Positions 1 through 9,564 are shown, numbered from the stretch's first letter. The stretch: DNA of 64,000 nucleotides from Planctomycetota bacterium (GCA_021776795.1 JAJFFC010000012.1:300724-364723), one strand, 5' to 3'. The notes: generated by a model not told the origin, from the letters alone. Numbers and translations: made by a program.

Positions 1-142
1 TACGCCTGGTCCTTGGACGAGCGATATCAATGACCTCGAGGGTCAGGGTTATCAGTTCATTCAAATCCGCATCACCTTCAACTCGAATCCAGACCTCGGC
101 CTACGTCCTACCTTGGATGGCTTCGGCATCGTTTATCAATAA
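1..142 (+). CDS. C-terminal end of a secreted/surface protein (5' truncated by window edge)
   Basis: Only the last 46 codons are present; the frame is fixed by the TAA at 140-142. The tail contains IQIRITFNSNPDLGL followed by a D-G-F-G-I-V-Y ending. It closely parallels the end of the next gene (QLRLTFVSNPDLGL, then D-A-F-G-F-A-Y), so the two are probably tandem paralogues. This kind of tail, a basic-aromatic beta strand 'RvtF' followed by a final 'lD.f.i.Y' strand, is common at the end of carbohydrate- or surface-binding beta-sandwich domains. The rest of the protein lies outside the window, so no function can be assigned. The next start codon is 22 nt downstream, suggesting one transcription unit. 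Confidence 0.7.
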   Translation, partial: TPGPWTSDINDLEGQGYQFIQIRITFNSNPDLGLRPTLDGFGIVYQ

Positions 143-163
143 TCTCCCGGATTCCCTGACACC

Positions 164-3100
164 ATGAAGCACTTCAGCACTTCTTTCTCCGGCTTTGCCG
201 CCATGGCATTGCTTTCTACGCTCAGTTTGGTTGCAGGCTCGTGCGGCAGCACCCGCGGCTTTGGCGCGGGTTCTAGCGCTGGTGGCTCGGGTGCGGGCGG
301 TTCCTCGCTGGTCCTGTTGGACATGCAGTGGGGTCGCCTGGTAGACATCTTCGATTCCGAAGGCGCGCTCATCGAGAATGACGCCCTGATCCGGGAAAAT
401 GTCCAAACCGATGGCATCACTTACGACCTGTCGAGTAACCCGATTACACAGCGCGAAACGCTGATTATCCTCATGCCGCGTACCGCTGCTGGTTTTCAGG
501 CCGCTTTGGACGCCACGCAAACGGGACTGTCCTCGCTACAGGCAAAGAACTTCTCCGATCCGGCTCCGTTTACTAAGGTGTCGCGCAACGGTGCTGTGCG
601 CCTAGTTTTTAGTGAGCCACTAGACCCGAACAAGGTGAATCGTCAAACCCTGCAAGTGCTGGTAGGGGACGAGAACTCTGGCTTCTCCTCATTGGAGACT
701 CGCTATGTCGTGAAGACCGACCTCGATGCCAACGGCGTTCCTGTTGGCGTGGTCATCATTGACCCCACGGTCTCCCGCTTCGATGCCGAATCTCTGGATA
801 TTCCAGAGAATGGCATTGGCTTCCCTGCTTCGTTGGACCAAAACAACCCCAACGTCAAGATTCGGATACCGACCGTCATCAATCCGTTCATTAACCAAAC
901 TCAGTTGCTGACTAACTCCCGAGGTACCCAGACTTTTGGCGCCTCCCGCGATAGCAACGGCGCCATCATTGAGCCATTTGAATTGAGTGGTTTGGATCCA
1001 GTGGTGGTTCGCGCCTTCCGTACCGGAAACGACCTCGACGTCTTCAACGGCTTTCTGATTGATAACAAGAAGCCCACGCTACTCACCGAGCAAGACATCA
1101 CTGTGGCTTCGGTAGTTTCGGCTGGCGACCAGCGTTCGATTACCTATAGCATCGACGCCATCAACTGCCGCGGGCTTAGCCCCAAGGCAGGCGACGTGAT
1201 CGAGATTGGTTCTGCTCTGATCCAAGTCACGTCAGTCACTAGCGACATCAATCCTTCGGCCTACATCGTTCTCGGCGTGATCGTGGAAGGCGCTCTTTCG
1301 CCCGGCAGCAACTTCTCTGGCACCATCACGACCAACTACACCGCTGCCGATGTGAACGCGCAGCTGTGTTACCTCACCTTCACTCCGGAGCCCACGATTT
1401 TACCGGCTGTCGGCGTGGACCCCTTCGCCACGATTAGCGTGCGCTTTTCGGAGCCGATCGATGCTGCCACCGTGCGCTCCTTGGATTCGATGGTGCTGGC
1501 TTCGGCGAACCCCGCTCCAGGTCCAGAAGACCTCGACGGTGAGTGGGATCTTGCCGGTGGAGAATCGGTACCGGATTACATCGACCGCTTGCCTGGCTTT
1601 GGCACCGGCGGCGTCGGTGGACGCATCCTGTTTGGCCCCATCTCTGCTTCCGGAGATTCGCAGACCTTCACTTTGGCGCCACTGGTCGGGATCACCGACT
1701 CCTTTGCCGAAGGTGCCGATCAGCAGCTTTCGCTTGCCTTGCGCAATGGCAACACCGGCATCTTGGACCTTGCTGGTAACCCGGTGGAATTCACGAGCTT
1801 TGTGGCTGGTCATAGCACGCAAACTCAACAATTCGACGTCGTCAGTGGTGCCGCAGGCCCAGAGGCTTACTTCGCGCTGCGTGGTAACGGCATCGATGAG
1901 GACAATGACCAGAACGCGGAATATGGTGGCCAGATTGGTCCCATCGAAGGCGATGGCATTCTGCGCGGCCGCGATGTGCTGCACTTCTCGCGTCAGGCCG
2001 ACCAAACCAACCAATACGTTGGTCAGCGTCTGAAGTTCACCCAGGGCATCATGACTCCGCTGACTCCAGCGGGCTCGGTGTTGCAAACCGTTTACGGTTA
2101 TCACCACCTAGGCTTTGGTCTTTCGAACCCAAGTGAATACAACCTCGACGTGGAAGGCCTGAACTGGTCGCCCTTCGATGGCGTGCTGTTCGATGACACT
2201 TTCGATCGCTACTCGGTGGCTTTGGCACACTCGCAGCGCTTCCCGGACGATTACATCGACCCAGGCTCCGGTTATCCGTCCTACCCGAACTCCGGCCTCA
2301 AGCGTTTGAGCTCGAATAACTTTGACGAGAACATTTATGGCTTCGGCCAAGACCCCGTGACTTATGCGGACCTTGACGAGCAAGTCATGTTCGATTCCGG
2401 GTACAACATCTCGGGCATTAACAAGTTCCAGACCCCTGGCGGTACCTTCATGTACCCATGGCCTGACTTCCAGAGCACCTACACTTGGCGTGATACCAGT
2501 TTCCCCAAGCCGGACAATGGCTCGCTGAAAGGTGGTAACTCCCTAAGTGGTTGGGGTGTTCCGCCACGCGTGGTGGCCGACCAAACTCCGGTTTACCAGG
2601 CGGGCTTCTACCCAAGCATTGCCTTGCCCTTGCTGATGCGCTTCCGTTGCTACCCGCGCGGTCAAGAATTCGGCTTCAACGGCTTCCAGGTGCAAATCAT
2701 GGTTGGTTCTTCCAACACGCCGGCCTTCCGCGTGTTCTCCTCTGGTGGCCGCGATGGTCAGGGCGTCTGGCACCTTGTGGTGCCTGACCAGCCCTCCGAA
2801 GGCACCAACCCCAGTGGTGGTTACAACACCACGACTGGCGCCACGACTAAAGTCTTTGGTCCAGAACTGTATTGGGGCCAAGTCGACTTCGTGACCAAGG
2901 TCAGCCGAATTTACACCCACTGGTTTGACTTCGGCGGCAACCTCGCTTCCATCAGCTCCCTGACTTTGGAGCCGACTCCTTCGCAGGCCAACCCTGGCAC
3001 CTCGGTCCAGGTGGATTTCCGTGCAAGTTCCAATGTCGATGAGGCGGCTTGTCTCGCGGCCGAAGATCCTTCGCCATTGACCAGCGCCGCCTTCGACTTC

Positions 3101-3292
3101 GATGCCTACGGGGACTACAGCTCCACCGGCTGTGGCACCATCTCCTCGCCCTCCGATTGGTACTCGGATACGGCAGATTTTGTCGCAGAGGGTCGTCGTT
3201 TCTTCCAGCTACGGCTAACCTTTGTGAGTAACCCTGACCTCGGCCTCCCGGCTGAAATGGACGCCTTCGGCTTCGCCTACACCACCAATTGA
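164..3292 (+). CDS. Large surface lipoprotein with SbsA/Big_5-type Ig-like domains
   Basis: The product has 1042 residues. It begins with a signal sequence ending in VAGSC, so Cys27 is the probable lipidated residue, followed by a Gly/Ser-rich linker typical of an exported lipoprotein. Two segments match the bacterial Ig-like SbsA/Big_5 pattern: VRLVFSEPLDPNKV near residue 145 and ISVRFSEPIDAATV near residue 423. The C-terminal third is rich in aromatic residues, Gly, Asp and Pro, and ends in the SNPDLGL tail shared with the truncated upstream gene. No catalytic motif is visible. The role is inferred to be structural or adhesive on the outer membrane surface. The start has no Shine-Dalgarno sequence (leader ends ...gacacc). 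The stop overlaps the start of the next lipoprotein gene (TGATG), so they are translationally coupled. Confidence 0.8.
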   Translation: MKHFSTSFSGFAAMALLSTLSLVAGSCGSTRGFGAGSSAGGSGAGGSSLVLLDMQWGRLVDIFDSEGALIENDALIRENVQTDGITYDLSSNPITQRETLIILMPRTAAGFQAALDATQTGLSSLQAKNFSDPAPFTKVSRNGAVRLVFSEPLDPNKVNRQTLQVLVGDENSGFSSLETRYVVKTDLDANGVPVGVVIIDPTVSRFDAESLDIPENGIGFPASLDQNNPNVKIRIPTVINPFINQTQLLTNSRGTQTFGASRDSNGAIIEPFELSGLDPVVVRAFRTGNDLDVFNGFLIDNKKPTLLTEQDITVASVVSAGDQRSITYSIDAINCRGLSPKAGDVIEIGSALIQVTSVTSDINPSAYIVLGVIVEGALSPGSNFSGTITTNYTAADVNAQLCYLTFTPEPTILPAVGVDPFATISVRFSEPIDAATVRSLDSMVLASANPAPGPEDLDGEWDLAGGESVPDYIDRLPGFGTGGVGGRILFGPISASGDSQTFTLAPLVGITDSFAEGADQQLSLALRNGNTGILDLAGNPVEFTSFVAGHSTQTQQFDVVSGAAGPEAYFALRGNGIDEDNDQNAEYGGQIGPIEGDGILRGRDVLHFSRQADQTNQYVGQRLKFTQGIMTPLTPAGSVLQTVYGYHHLGFGLSNPSEYNLDVEGLNWSPFDGVLFDDTFDRYSVALAHSQRFPDDYIDPGSGYPSYPNSGLKRLSSNNFDENIYGFGQDPVTYADLDEQVMFDSGYNISGINKFQTPGGTFMYPWPDFQSTYTWRDTSFPKPDNGSLKGGNSLSGWGVPPRVVADQTPVYQAGFYPSIALPLLMRFRCYPRGQEFGFNGFQVQIMVGSSNTPAFRVFSSGGRDGQGVWHLVVPDQPSEGTNPSGGYNTTTGATTKVFGPELYWGQVDFVTKVSRIYTHWFDFGGNLASISSLTLEPTPSQANPGTSVQVDFRASSNVDEAACLAAEDPSPLTSAAFDFDAYGDYSSTGCGTISSPSDWYSDTADFVAEGRRFFQLRLTFVSNPDLGLPAEMDAFGFAYTTN

Positions 3293-6200
3293 TGCGCTCC
3301 CGCTTCCTTTCTTTTCTCGTCCTCGCCGCACTAGGTAGCCTTTCCTTGGGTTTGCCTAGCTGCAATTCGGCTTCGTCGACCTCCTCGGCTTCCTTCGAGG
3401 TGACCGCGTCGAACTTGGCAACAGGGGATACCTGGCTTCTGAACCGTCCCATCCGCATTTTCTTCAACAATGCGGTGGATAAGAACTCGGTGAACTTCAG
3501 CTCGGTGACCATTCGTCCGACCGACGCCAACAACCTCAACAATCCAGTTACGGGTACCTTTACCCTGATTGCCGACGATGAGGGGCGCAAGGACCACGGC
3601 ATTGAATTTGTCGCGGCCTGCCCGACCAACCTGGCCAATGACAATGGCGGTTTGGTTCCCGGCGCACGGAACTACGAAATCTTCCTGCCTACTCAGGGCC
3701 AGGGCGGTAACACGGTGCTGCGGGATACCGCAGGCCGTCAGCTCAGCATTGGCCTGACCCGCACCTTTGCCACGCCTGCGATCGGCGATGATTTCTTCTC
3801 CGATACTGCACTAGGTCCACCGGCTTTCGTGACCGTTGGCCTACCTGAAAATCTTGGACTTCTCAGTGGTGAGCAGGCGGTGATTGATGTGGTCTTTGAC
3901 CAATCGATTGACCCATCTCCAGACAACCTTGGCCCGGATCGTTTGTTCGTACAGTACGCCAACAGCAATGGCCTGTTTCCGCCCACGGGTAATGTGGTTG
4001 CCGGAACCTGGATTGTGGTGGAGAACTGTGGCGATGGCGCCACGTTGGAATTCCGCGTCAGCGGCGTACTCCTTCCTGGTCGCTTGCTGCGGGTTGTCAT
4101 GACGTCTAACTTCCTAGACCTTGGCGGCCTGGCCAACGCCACGCAAATCGTGTCCCAAGAAGTCACCATGCCGACGCTTGCGGAAACCTTTGCCAACGGC
4201 CCAGCTGGCTTCGACGAAGACGACGTTGCCTACGATGGCTATCGCGATGACTTTCTGTCCACGTCGAATCTCGACCTAGAGGCTAACCTGCCACAACCGC
4301 AAGCCACGATTCGCGCCGACGTCATCACCGCCCGCTTCGAATTTCCTGGCGAGCCGGTAGATCCTTCGGATAACTTCGTAGTCACGACTGCCCAAGGATT
4401 CCTCGAGATTGACACCACCAGTAATGTGCAGATTTCCGACGGTCTCGGCCGGGTGTTCTCGGTCACTGGTGGCATCTTAAATGTCAATGACTTCACGATT
4501 GAGGCAGGCGCCACGCTGCGTGCAGTGGGTACCAATCCTCTGATTATCTACGTCAATGGCGAGGTAGAAATTCTCGGCACGGTGGACGCCAGTGGATTCC
4601 ACGCCAGTGTCCCCGATGGCGGTTCCTTCCACCCTGAGCTGGTGGTTGCAGGCGCAATGGGTGTGCTCGGTGGTGGTCAGGGTGGCGATGCCTCGACCAC
4701 TACTGACGACTACACCATTCGTGGTGAGGCAGGCGATGGTCCCTTTGGTGCTACTCTTCAGGGCGGCAAAGGCGGTGAGGGTGGATACACCCAAGACCGT
4801 GCTATGGCAGCTGTTGGCGGAGGCCCCACCTTTGCCGACCGCGAGCACCTAGTTGCTGGCGGCGGTGGCGGCGGCGGTTTTGCCGTTGGCCACACCGATG
4901 CGGTCACCTTCGATGCTTGGGGTACTACGGAAAACCCCACCACCTTCGACAACGCAGGTCCTGACCTGCGCCAAACCCGCCACACCATCTTCAACGCAAC
5001 CCTCGACCCAGAGACTTTCTTTACGGGTGCCGAAGATGGCTTGCGTGGTTCGGCGGTGGGTTCGCAGCTTCCGGAAATCGATGCCACGGCGATCCCGCAT
5101 GGTGTACATGGCTACGAAGATTTTTCTTCCGACACTCAGCCGGAAGACTTTGCCAATGCTTGGGATCCAGCTCAAACCGGTGGTGCGATTACCTTCGATT
5201 ACGGCAACCCCACCGCGGGCCCAGATGGTGGCGCCGGTGGCCCAGCGCGTTTCACCGATGGCGACGCCAGCAACGACTTCTTTGGTCAGCGTTACTTCTG
5301 GGATGGCGTGGCTGCCTCGCCAACTTTGGTGACCGGTGAGCTTTTGGCTCCATCCGCCGGTTCCGGTGGTGGCGCAAGTGGCGACTTGCAAACCTTGGTG
5401 CGTTTCCTCGATAACAACCTAGATATGTTGCCGGACACCTTGTCCGCGCACTGGCCAGACGTCAACTTCCCCTTCGGCGGCACCGGACGGTACTTCCGTG
5501 GCGCAGGTGGTGGCGGTGGCGGTGGCCAAATCCAGATCATGGCTTTAGGCACGATCACCATCGGTCCATCGGCTGTGTTCAAAGCCAACGGCGGCAATGG
5601 CTCCGGTGGCGAAAGCGTGATTGAAGGTGGTTCTTTGGGAACCACCACGCAGGTGTCCGGTTCTGGCGCTGGCTCTGGTGGTCACATCATCCTGCAAACC
5701 GCAACTGGCCTGAACCTGGCGCAGATTACGGTCGGTACTGCTGGTAACCCAGGAGTTCCGGGAACCTTCTTCGACAACTTGGTCGAATCCAATGTGATTC
5801 AGGCCATCGGTGGTCGTCGCGGTTGGTCCATGTCCGACCTCACTAGTGGTTTGGCTGGCGCTGAAAATGGCGATGACGGCAACGGTCCATTTAATATCGG
5901 TCGCGGTGGTGCAGGAGCCAGCGGTGTGGTGCAGATTCACGTGCCAGACCCACTGACCGACATCACCTACCACGCCTCGGTAGATGCCGCCTTCAAACTG
6001 TTTGTGACTGGCAATGACTTGACCAATCCGATCATCTCGGATCGTCAGGATCAGATTTTGGCACTGTACGCCAAGCCACAGCCCTTCACTCTGGTGCCTT
6101 TCTTCTCGCCACAGTCCCAGGTGCAATCCGATTGGATTGATTCGGGTTTGGCTGGATTGCGCAACCCAGCGAATGGCACTGGTCCGTTCCCGGATTACAA

Positions 6201-6840
6201 CGATCCAACCTATGGTTTTGCAGGCATTGACCCTGCCACTGGTTTGGTGTTGACCACGGGCAACCAAGTCGCTGCTGGCGCGATTGTGGGTAGCGATGGA
6301 GGAGCGGGTACCGCTTCCTTCACCAACTACACCATGACCGTGACCTCACCGAGTTCGAGTTTCCCAGCCTTCTTGCTGCGCAGCCCGAACCTGATGCTGG
6401 GTTACGAGATTGTGGCAGACGTTGCCGAAGGCAGTCGCTTCGAGATTGTTGCGGCAAGCTACCAAGCTTCGCCTGAGCGCCTGGTCTTAACCACGCGCGT
6501 GTCTAACGGACCTATGGCTTTAGTCGCTTCGAACAACTGGGTGGTTCGCGAGAAGTTCTTCGGGATTAGCACCACCGAGACCTTAGATCGTCTGCCGGCC
6601 TCGGCCAGCGTGCGCGTGCAGTTCCAGGGAACGGAAGAAACCACGCCAGGTTCTAACGAGCCAGATCCAGATGCGGCCACCGCCTGGACCGGCGATGGCG
6701 CCACGACCTTGACCGACCTCAAGGGCAAGCGCTTCATCCGCTACCGGGTCACCTTCGACATCGATGCGCTCAACTCCGGGGCCACTTTGGATAAGGAGAA
6801 GCCAGCGTTGCTGTACTTGACCACCGGCTACGGTTGGTAA
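3292..6840 (+). CDS. Large surface lipoprotein: Ig-like domains plus long glycine-rich region
   Basis: This 1182-residue lipoprotein has the lipobox LGLPSC (Cys24). I chose the ATG at 3292 because it overlaps the preceding stop as TGATG; a TTG one codon earlier is the only alternative. Residues ~35-150 and ~195-290 match Big_5/SbsA-type Ig-like folds (IRIFFNNAVDKNSVNFSSV; IDVVFDQSIDPS). A segment near residue 400-440 has the form 'nPl.iyvnGeveIlGtvdasG'. It opens a ~440-residue glycine-rich region with blocks such as GGGQGG, GGGGGGGF and GAGGGGGGGQ. The same order occurs in the gene at 13976, so they are paralogues. The C-terminus carries the RYRVTFDID tail motif. It is probably a surface matrix or adhesion protein; no enzyme signature is seen. 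A strong terminator follows at 6871. Confidence 0.8.
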   Translation: MRSRFLSFLVLAALGSLSLGLPSCNSASSTSSASFEVTASNLATGDTWLLNRPIRIFFNNAVDKNSVNFSSVTIRPTDANNLNNPVTGTFTLIADDEGRKDHGIEFVAACPTNLANDNGGLVPGARNYEIFLPTQGQGGNTVLRDTAGRQLSIGLTRTFATPAIGDDFFSDTALGPPAFVTVGLPENLGLLSGEQAVIDVVFDQSIDPSPDNLGPDRLFVQYANSNGLFPPTGNVVAGTWIVVENCGDGATLEFRVSGVLLPGRLLRVVMTSNFLDLGGLANATQIVSQEVTMPTLAETFANGPAGFDEDDVAYDGYRDDFLSTSNLDLEANLPQPQATIRADVITARFEFPGEPVDPSDNFVVTTAQGFLEIDTTSNVQISDGLGRVFSVTGGILNVNDFTIEAGATLRAVGTNPLIIYVNGEVEILGTVDASGFHASVPDGGSFHPELVVAGAMGVLGGGQGGDASTTTDDYTIRGEAGDGPFGATLQGGKGGEGGYTQDRAMAAVGGGPTFADREHLVAGGGGGGGFAVGHTDAVTFDAWGTTENPTTFDNAGPDLRQTRHTIFNATLDPETFFTGAEDGLRGSAVGSQLPEIDATAIPHGVHGYEDFSSDTQPEDFANAWDPAQTGGAITFDYGNPTAGPDGGAGGPARFTDGDASNDFFGQRYFWDGVAASPTLVTGELLAPSAGSGGGASGDLQTLVRFLDNNLDMLPDTLSAHWPDVNFPFGGTGRYFRGAGGGGGGGQIQIMALGTITIGPSAVFKANGGNGSGGESVIEGGSLGTTTQVSGSGAGSGGHIILQTATGLNLAQITVGTAGNPGVPGTFFDNLVESNVIQAIGGRRGWSMSDLTSGLAGAENGDDGNGPFNIGRGGAGASGVVQIHVPDPLTDITYHASVDAAFKLFVTGNDLTNPIISDRQDQILALYAKPQPFTLVPFFSPQSQVQSDWIDSGLAGLRNPANGTGPFPDYNDPTYGFAGIDPATGLVLTTGNQVAAGAIVGSDGGAGTASFTNYTMTVTSPSSSFPAFLLRSPNLMLGYEIVADVAEGSRFEIVAASYQASPERLVLTTRVSNGPMALVASNNWVVREKFFGISTTETLDRLPASASVRVQFQGTEETTPGSNEPDPDAATAWTGDGATTLTDLKGKRFIRYRVTFDIDALNSGATLDKEKPALLYLTTGYGW
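4620..5950 (+). repeat. Glycine-rich low-complexity coding region
   Basis: This stretch encodes roughly residues 443-886 of the lipoprotein at 3292. GGC/GGT codons recur in runs of up to eight glycines, for example around 4858-4880 and 5504-5524. The repetition is at codon level; there are no regularly spaced identical DNA units, so it is not a CRISPR-like or satellite array. Confidence 0.7.
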
Positions 6841-6870
6841 GCCTCGGCTGCTAAGCTGCAGCTCGCTGTT

Positions 6871-6911
6871 CCGCCCCCGCGGCCTGATGGCTGCGGGGGC
6901 GGCTTTGTTTT
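6871..6911 (+). terminator. Intrinsic terminator after the lipoprotein run
   Basis: A perfect 10-bp GC stem (CCGCCCCCGC at 6871-6880 pairing with 6893-6902) has a 12-nt loop and is followed by CTTTGTTTT. It ends the transcription unit of the two large lipoprotein genes. The T-tract runs up to just before the next gene, which favours that gene's ATG at 6922 over the TTG at 6910. Confidence 0.85.
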
Positions 6912-6921
6912 GAGCCTGCAC

Positions 6922-7707
6922 ATGCGCATTCCCACGTCGCTTTTCCTCGGACTGTTTGGCTTGGTTTTGATGGCCTGCCAGCGGACTCCGGCCGCATCCC
7001 ACCTGGAGGTCCTCTCCTGGAGCGGTCAGGAAGGCGAGTGCGTGGCGCTGGACCAACCCCTGCGCGTTCGGTTTAGTGCGCCGTTGCGCACGCCACTGCG
7101 CCCCGGCGCAGTGCTGGTGGTCGATGAGGGCGACCACCCGGTTCCCGGCCTGATGGTGCGCATCGATGGGCCCTACCTGCAAATCCTTCCTCAGCCGCCG
7201 CAGCAATCGGACCTTGGCGGCGGAAGTCTGGCACCCGGACAGAGCTTTGCCATTCGCCTGCGTGGCTTGCCTTCGCTTTCCGCATTGCAAGGGGAAGCGG
7301 GCGAGGTCTTGATCGGCGATTTGGATCTGCGCTTCCAATGCTGTCCAGCCACCGATCCTGCAGCTTTGCTGGGCCTCGGCGATCCCACCAAACCCCTTCA
7401 GCTACTGCCCGGGCAACTACAAGGTGGGCTTTTGAGCTTGCGCCCGAACCAGGAGTTGGTGCTGCGCTTCGCCTCGGGAGTGGATCCGCGAACGCTTCAA
7501 GAGCGAGCGACTTTGGAGCCTGCTGGCGAGGGAGAAACCTTGATTTTGGCCCTGGAGCTTCGCGACAATCAGTTAGAAGAGGCGCTGGTTGCGTTGGACC
7601 TCGGAGATTGGTCTGGGTGGGGGCTTCTGCGCCTTCCCGAGGGGCTGGAAGGGCTCGGCGGGCAGCCATTGGCGGCTGAACTGCAGCAATTGCGGCTTCA
7701 CCGCTAA
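6922..7707 (+). CDS. Small lipoprotein with one Ig-like domain
   Basis: The product has 261 residues. It starts with a textbook lipoprotein signal (LVLMAC, Cys19). Residues ~30-130 resemble a single SbsA/Big_5 Ig-like domain: 'qplrVrFSaPLrtplrpgavlVvdeg' followed by a 'lqilPqpp' strand. A second, Leu-rich half probably forms another beta domain. It looks like a minimal relative of the larger lipoproteins on either side but lacks the glycine-rich region and the C-terminal tail. The start lies only 11 nt after the terminator T-tract, with no recognisable Shine-Dalgarno sequence. Function is unknown; a role as an accessory surface lipoprotein is inference. Confidence 0.7.
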   Translation: MRIPTSLFLGLFGLVLMACQRTPAASHLEVLSWSGQEGECVALDQPLRVRFSAPLRTPLRPGAVLVVDEGDHPVPGLMVRIDGPYLQILPQPPQQSDLGGGSLAPGQSFAIRLRGLPSLSALQGEAGEVLIGDLDLRFQCCPATDPAALLGLGDPTKPLQLLPGQLQGGLLSLRPNQELVLRFASGVDPRTLQERATLEPAGEGETLILALELRDNQLEEALVALDLGDWSGWGLLRLPEGLEGLGGQPLAAELQQLRLHR

Positions 7708-7770
7708 TTCCGGCAGTCTTCTGCCACCTGATGCTTGGATTCCAGGCACCGCAGCGACACAATCCCCCCT

Positions 7771-8760
7771 ATGGCATGGCTGGAGCTAATGCAGCAGAGT
7801 CCCGCGCTCTACAACACCTTTTTGGGGGTGTTGGGGGCGATGATGGGCTCCTTTGCCTCGGCCGCCATCTTTCGTATTCCGCAGGATGACATGTCCGTGG
7901 TGCGGCCCGCGCGCTCGCACTGCCCCAGGTGCAACGCCACCATCCGCTGGCACGACAATCTGCCCATCATCGGCTACCTCATCCTGCACGGACGCTGCCG
8001 CGACTGCAAGGCGGGTTTCGGCCCCGGATATCTGGTGCATGAACTTGGTCTGGCCGCACTGTTTATCTGGATGGGCCATTCTTGGATGGCGGACCCGTCC
8101 CAAGGTGGGGGACCGCTCGCCCTGATTTTTGGCGGCATTGCCCTGACTTCGCTGTGGATTGCCGCTGCCGTCGACTTCCGCCATTTGATTCTGCCCGATG
8201 GCATCACCCTCGGCGGCATCCCCTTTGGCCTGCTCGCGGCCTTTCTCGTCCCCGCCTTCCACATCTGGCCAGGAAATGAGATTCCGATGGGCATGGGTCT
8301 ATTTGCGCTCCCGGCCGATTTAGAGCCCTCTACGCTCGCTCTCGTTTCCGGAATCCTAGCTTCCTCAGTTTCTTTCGGGTTCTTATTTGGAATTGGCCGC
8401 GTATTTTCCTATCTTCTTAAGCAGGAAGCCCTCGGCTTTGGCGATGTCAAGTACCTCGCCGCGGTCGGCGCTTTCCTCGGCCTCGAAGGTTCCTTGTGGA
8501 CCCTCGCGGTCGGCGTCTTCTCGGGCGCTGTGCTGGGCGTGATCAATGTCGTGCGCATGATTCTGGTGGTAAGCCACCGGCGTCGGACGCAAGGCAAGGC
8601 TCACAACTACGTTCATGGCACCGCGAAGGTGGGTTGGCTGGTAGGAAGAACCATTCCTTTCGGTCCGCCCTTGATTCTCGGGACCATGCTCGTCATGCTG
8701 GCTCCCACAGACATTCACCGATTCTTCCTCGAGACGTGGCCCCAACTCCTTGGGCGTTAA
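7771..8760 (+). CDS. pilD: Prepilin peptidase / N-methyltransferase (A24 family)
   Basis: A polytopic membrane aspartic protease of 329 residues that cleaves and N-methylates type IV prepilins or type II pseudopilins. Seen in the sequence: the N-terminal methyltransferase-type domain with paired cysteines CPRC and CRDC (zinc site) around residues 51-78, the first catalytic Asp in AAVDFRHLILPDG, and the second in the GFGDVK motif. Length and order are normal for GspO/PilD. ATG 7771 was chosen because membrane segment 1 begins soon after it; a TTG 12 codons upstream is less likely. A CACAAT hexamer ends 7 nt before the ATG. The substrate encoded nearby is probably the pseudopilin at 11579; other pilin genes are not in the window. 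Confidence 0.93.
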   Translation: MAWLELMQQSPALYNTFLGVLGAMMGSFASAAIFRIPQDDMSVVRPARSHCPRCNATIRWHDNLPIIGYLILHGRCRDCKAGFGPGYLVHELGLAALFIWMGHSWMADPSQGGGPLALIFGGIALTSLWIAAAVDFRHLILPDGITLGGIPFGLLAAFLVPAFHIWPGNEIPMGMGLFALPADLEPSTLALVSGILASSVSFGFLFGIGRVFSYLLKQEALGFGDVKYLAAVGAFLGLEGSLWTLAVGVFSGAVLGVINVVRMILVVSHRRRTQGKAHNYVHGTAKVGWLVGRTIPFGPPLILGTMLVMLAPTDIHRFFLETWPQLLGR

Positions 8761-8796
8761 CCAAGCTAGGGCCACCCGCCACATCCCAGGCATTCC

Positions 8797-9483
8797 ATGA
8801 ATAAAACCGCAATCCTCATCCTCCTGCTCGGCCTGGCGGCGCCGTCTTGCCAGAACCCGATGCAACAGCAGACCATCGCCGACCAAGAGCAACAGCTCGC
8901 TGGTTACCAGAAGCAGTCGTCTAACCTGCAGAACGATCTCAACCGCATTCGTGCTGAAAACGCCGCCCTGCAAGAGCAGATTGGCTTTGAGCAGCAACGT
9001 GCCTCCCGCCTCGAAGGCGATCTCCAGCTTGCCGAGGCCAGCCTCGCGCAAACAGCTGGCGAAGTGGAGAACTTGCAGAGTCGCCTGCCGTCCGGCATCG
9101 GTGTCGAAAGCCGCGGCGATGTCATCGTCCTAAGCCTTCCTAGTGCGTTGACCTTCCCTTCCGGCAAGGCCGACCTCAACAAGCAGGGCAAGGAATCACT
9201 CGCTGCTGTCGCCGATGTACTCAAGTCTGATTACGCTGGCAAGACCTTTTGGATTGAAGGCCATACCGATTCGGACCAGCCGAAGAAGTCGGGCTGGAAG
9301 GACAACTTTGAGCTTTCGATGAACCGCGCTTTTGCGGTCAGTAGTCACCTGATTTACGACCTGGACATTCCCTCGGATTCCGTTCGCCTCGCCGCGCACG
9401 GGGAGTGGGATCCCAAGGCTGACAACGCCAGCAAAGATGGCAAGGCCAGCAACCGTCGGGTAGAAATTCTGATCTTGCCCTAG
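8797..9483 (+). CDS. OmpA-family peptidoglycan-associated lipoprotein
   Basis: The product has 228 residues: a lipoprotein signal (Cys18, AAPSC), a long Gln/Glu-rich coiled coil (~residues 25-100), then an OmpA-C domain (~105-228). That domain shows the canonical features 'ALTFPSGKADLNKQGKESL', 'IEGHTDSD', an R in 'LSMNRAFAVSSHL', and 'NRRVEILI'. The domain binds diaminopimelate-containing peptidoglycan in Pal/OmpA proteins, so this protein should tether the outer membrane to the wall. The coiled coil before OmpA-C is longer than in Pal. It stands alone between the prepilin peptidase (36-nt gap) and a strong terminator. No Tol genes are adjacent; the ExbB/ExbD set lies 29 kb away. Confidence 0.92.
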   Translation: MNKTAILILLLGLAAPSCQNPMQQQTIADQEQQLAGYQKQSSNLQNDLNRIRAENAALQEQIGFEQQRASRLEGDLQLAEASLAQTAGEVENLQSRLPSGIGVESRGDVIVLSLPSALTFPSGKADLNKQGKESLAAVADVLKSDYAGKTFWIEGHTDSDQPKKSGWKDNFELSMNRAFAVSSHLIYDLDIPSDSVRLAAHGEWDPKADNASKDGKASNRRVEILILP

Positions 9484-9522
9484 GTTCTAAGCCGAGCAGC
9501 CTAGAAGGGCTGTGCTAACCTC

Positions 9523-9564
9523 AGGACGTCGGACGCAGGAAGCGTTCGGCGTCCTTGCTTTTTT
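9523..9564 (+). terminator. Intrinsic terminator after the OmpA-type gene
   Basis: A 14-bp stem (9523-9536 with 9542-9555, two G-U pairs as RNA) closes a 5-nt loop AGGAA and is followed by TGCTTTTTT. It separates the OmpA-type gene from the EF-G-like gene, whose ATG comes 22 nt after the T-tract. Confidence 0.85.

Noticed and set aside
1400..2107. A 235-codon minus-strand frame
   Set aside because: Antisense to the lipoprotein gene at 164; no signal peptide or motif.
4850..5530. Possible CRISPR or satellite repeats in dense GGC/GGT tracts
   Set aside because: The repetition is glycine codons in one open frame; there are no equal-length repeats separated by unique spacers.
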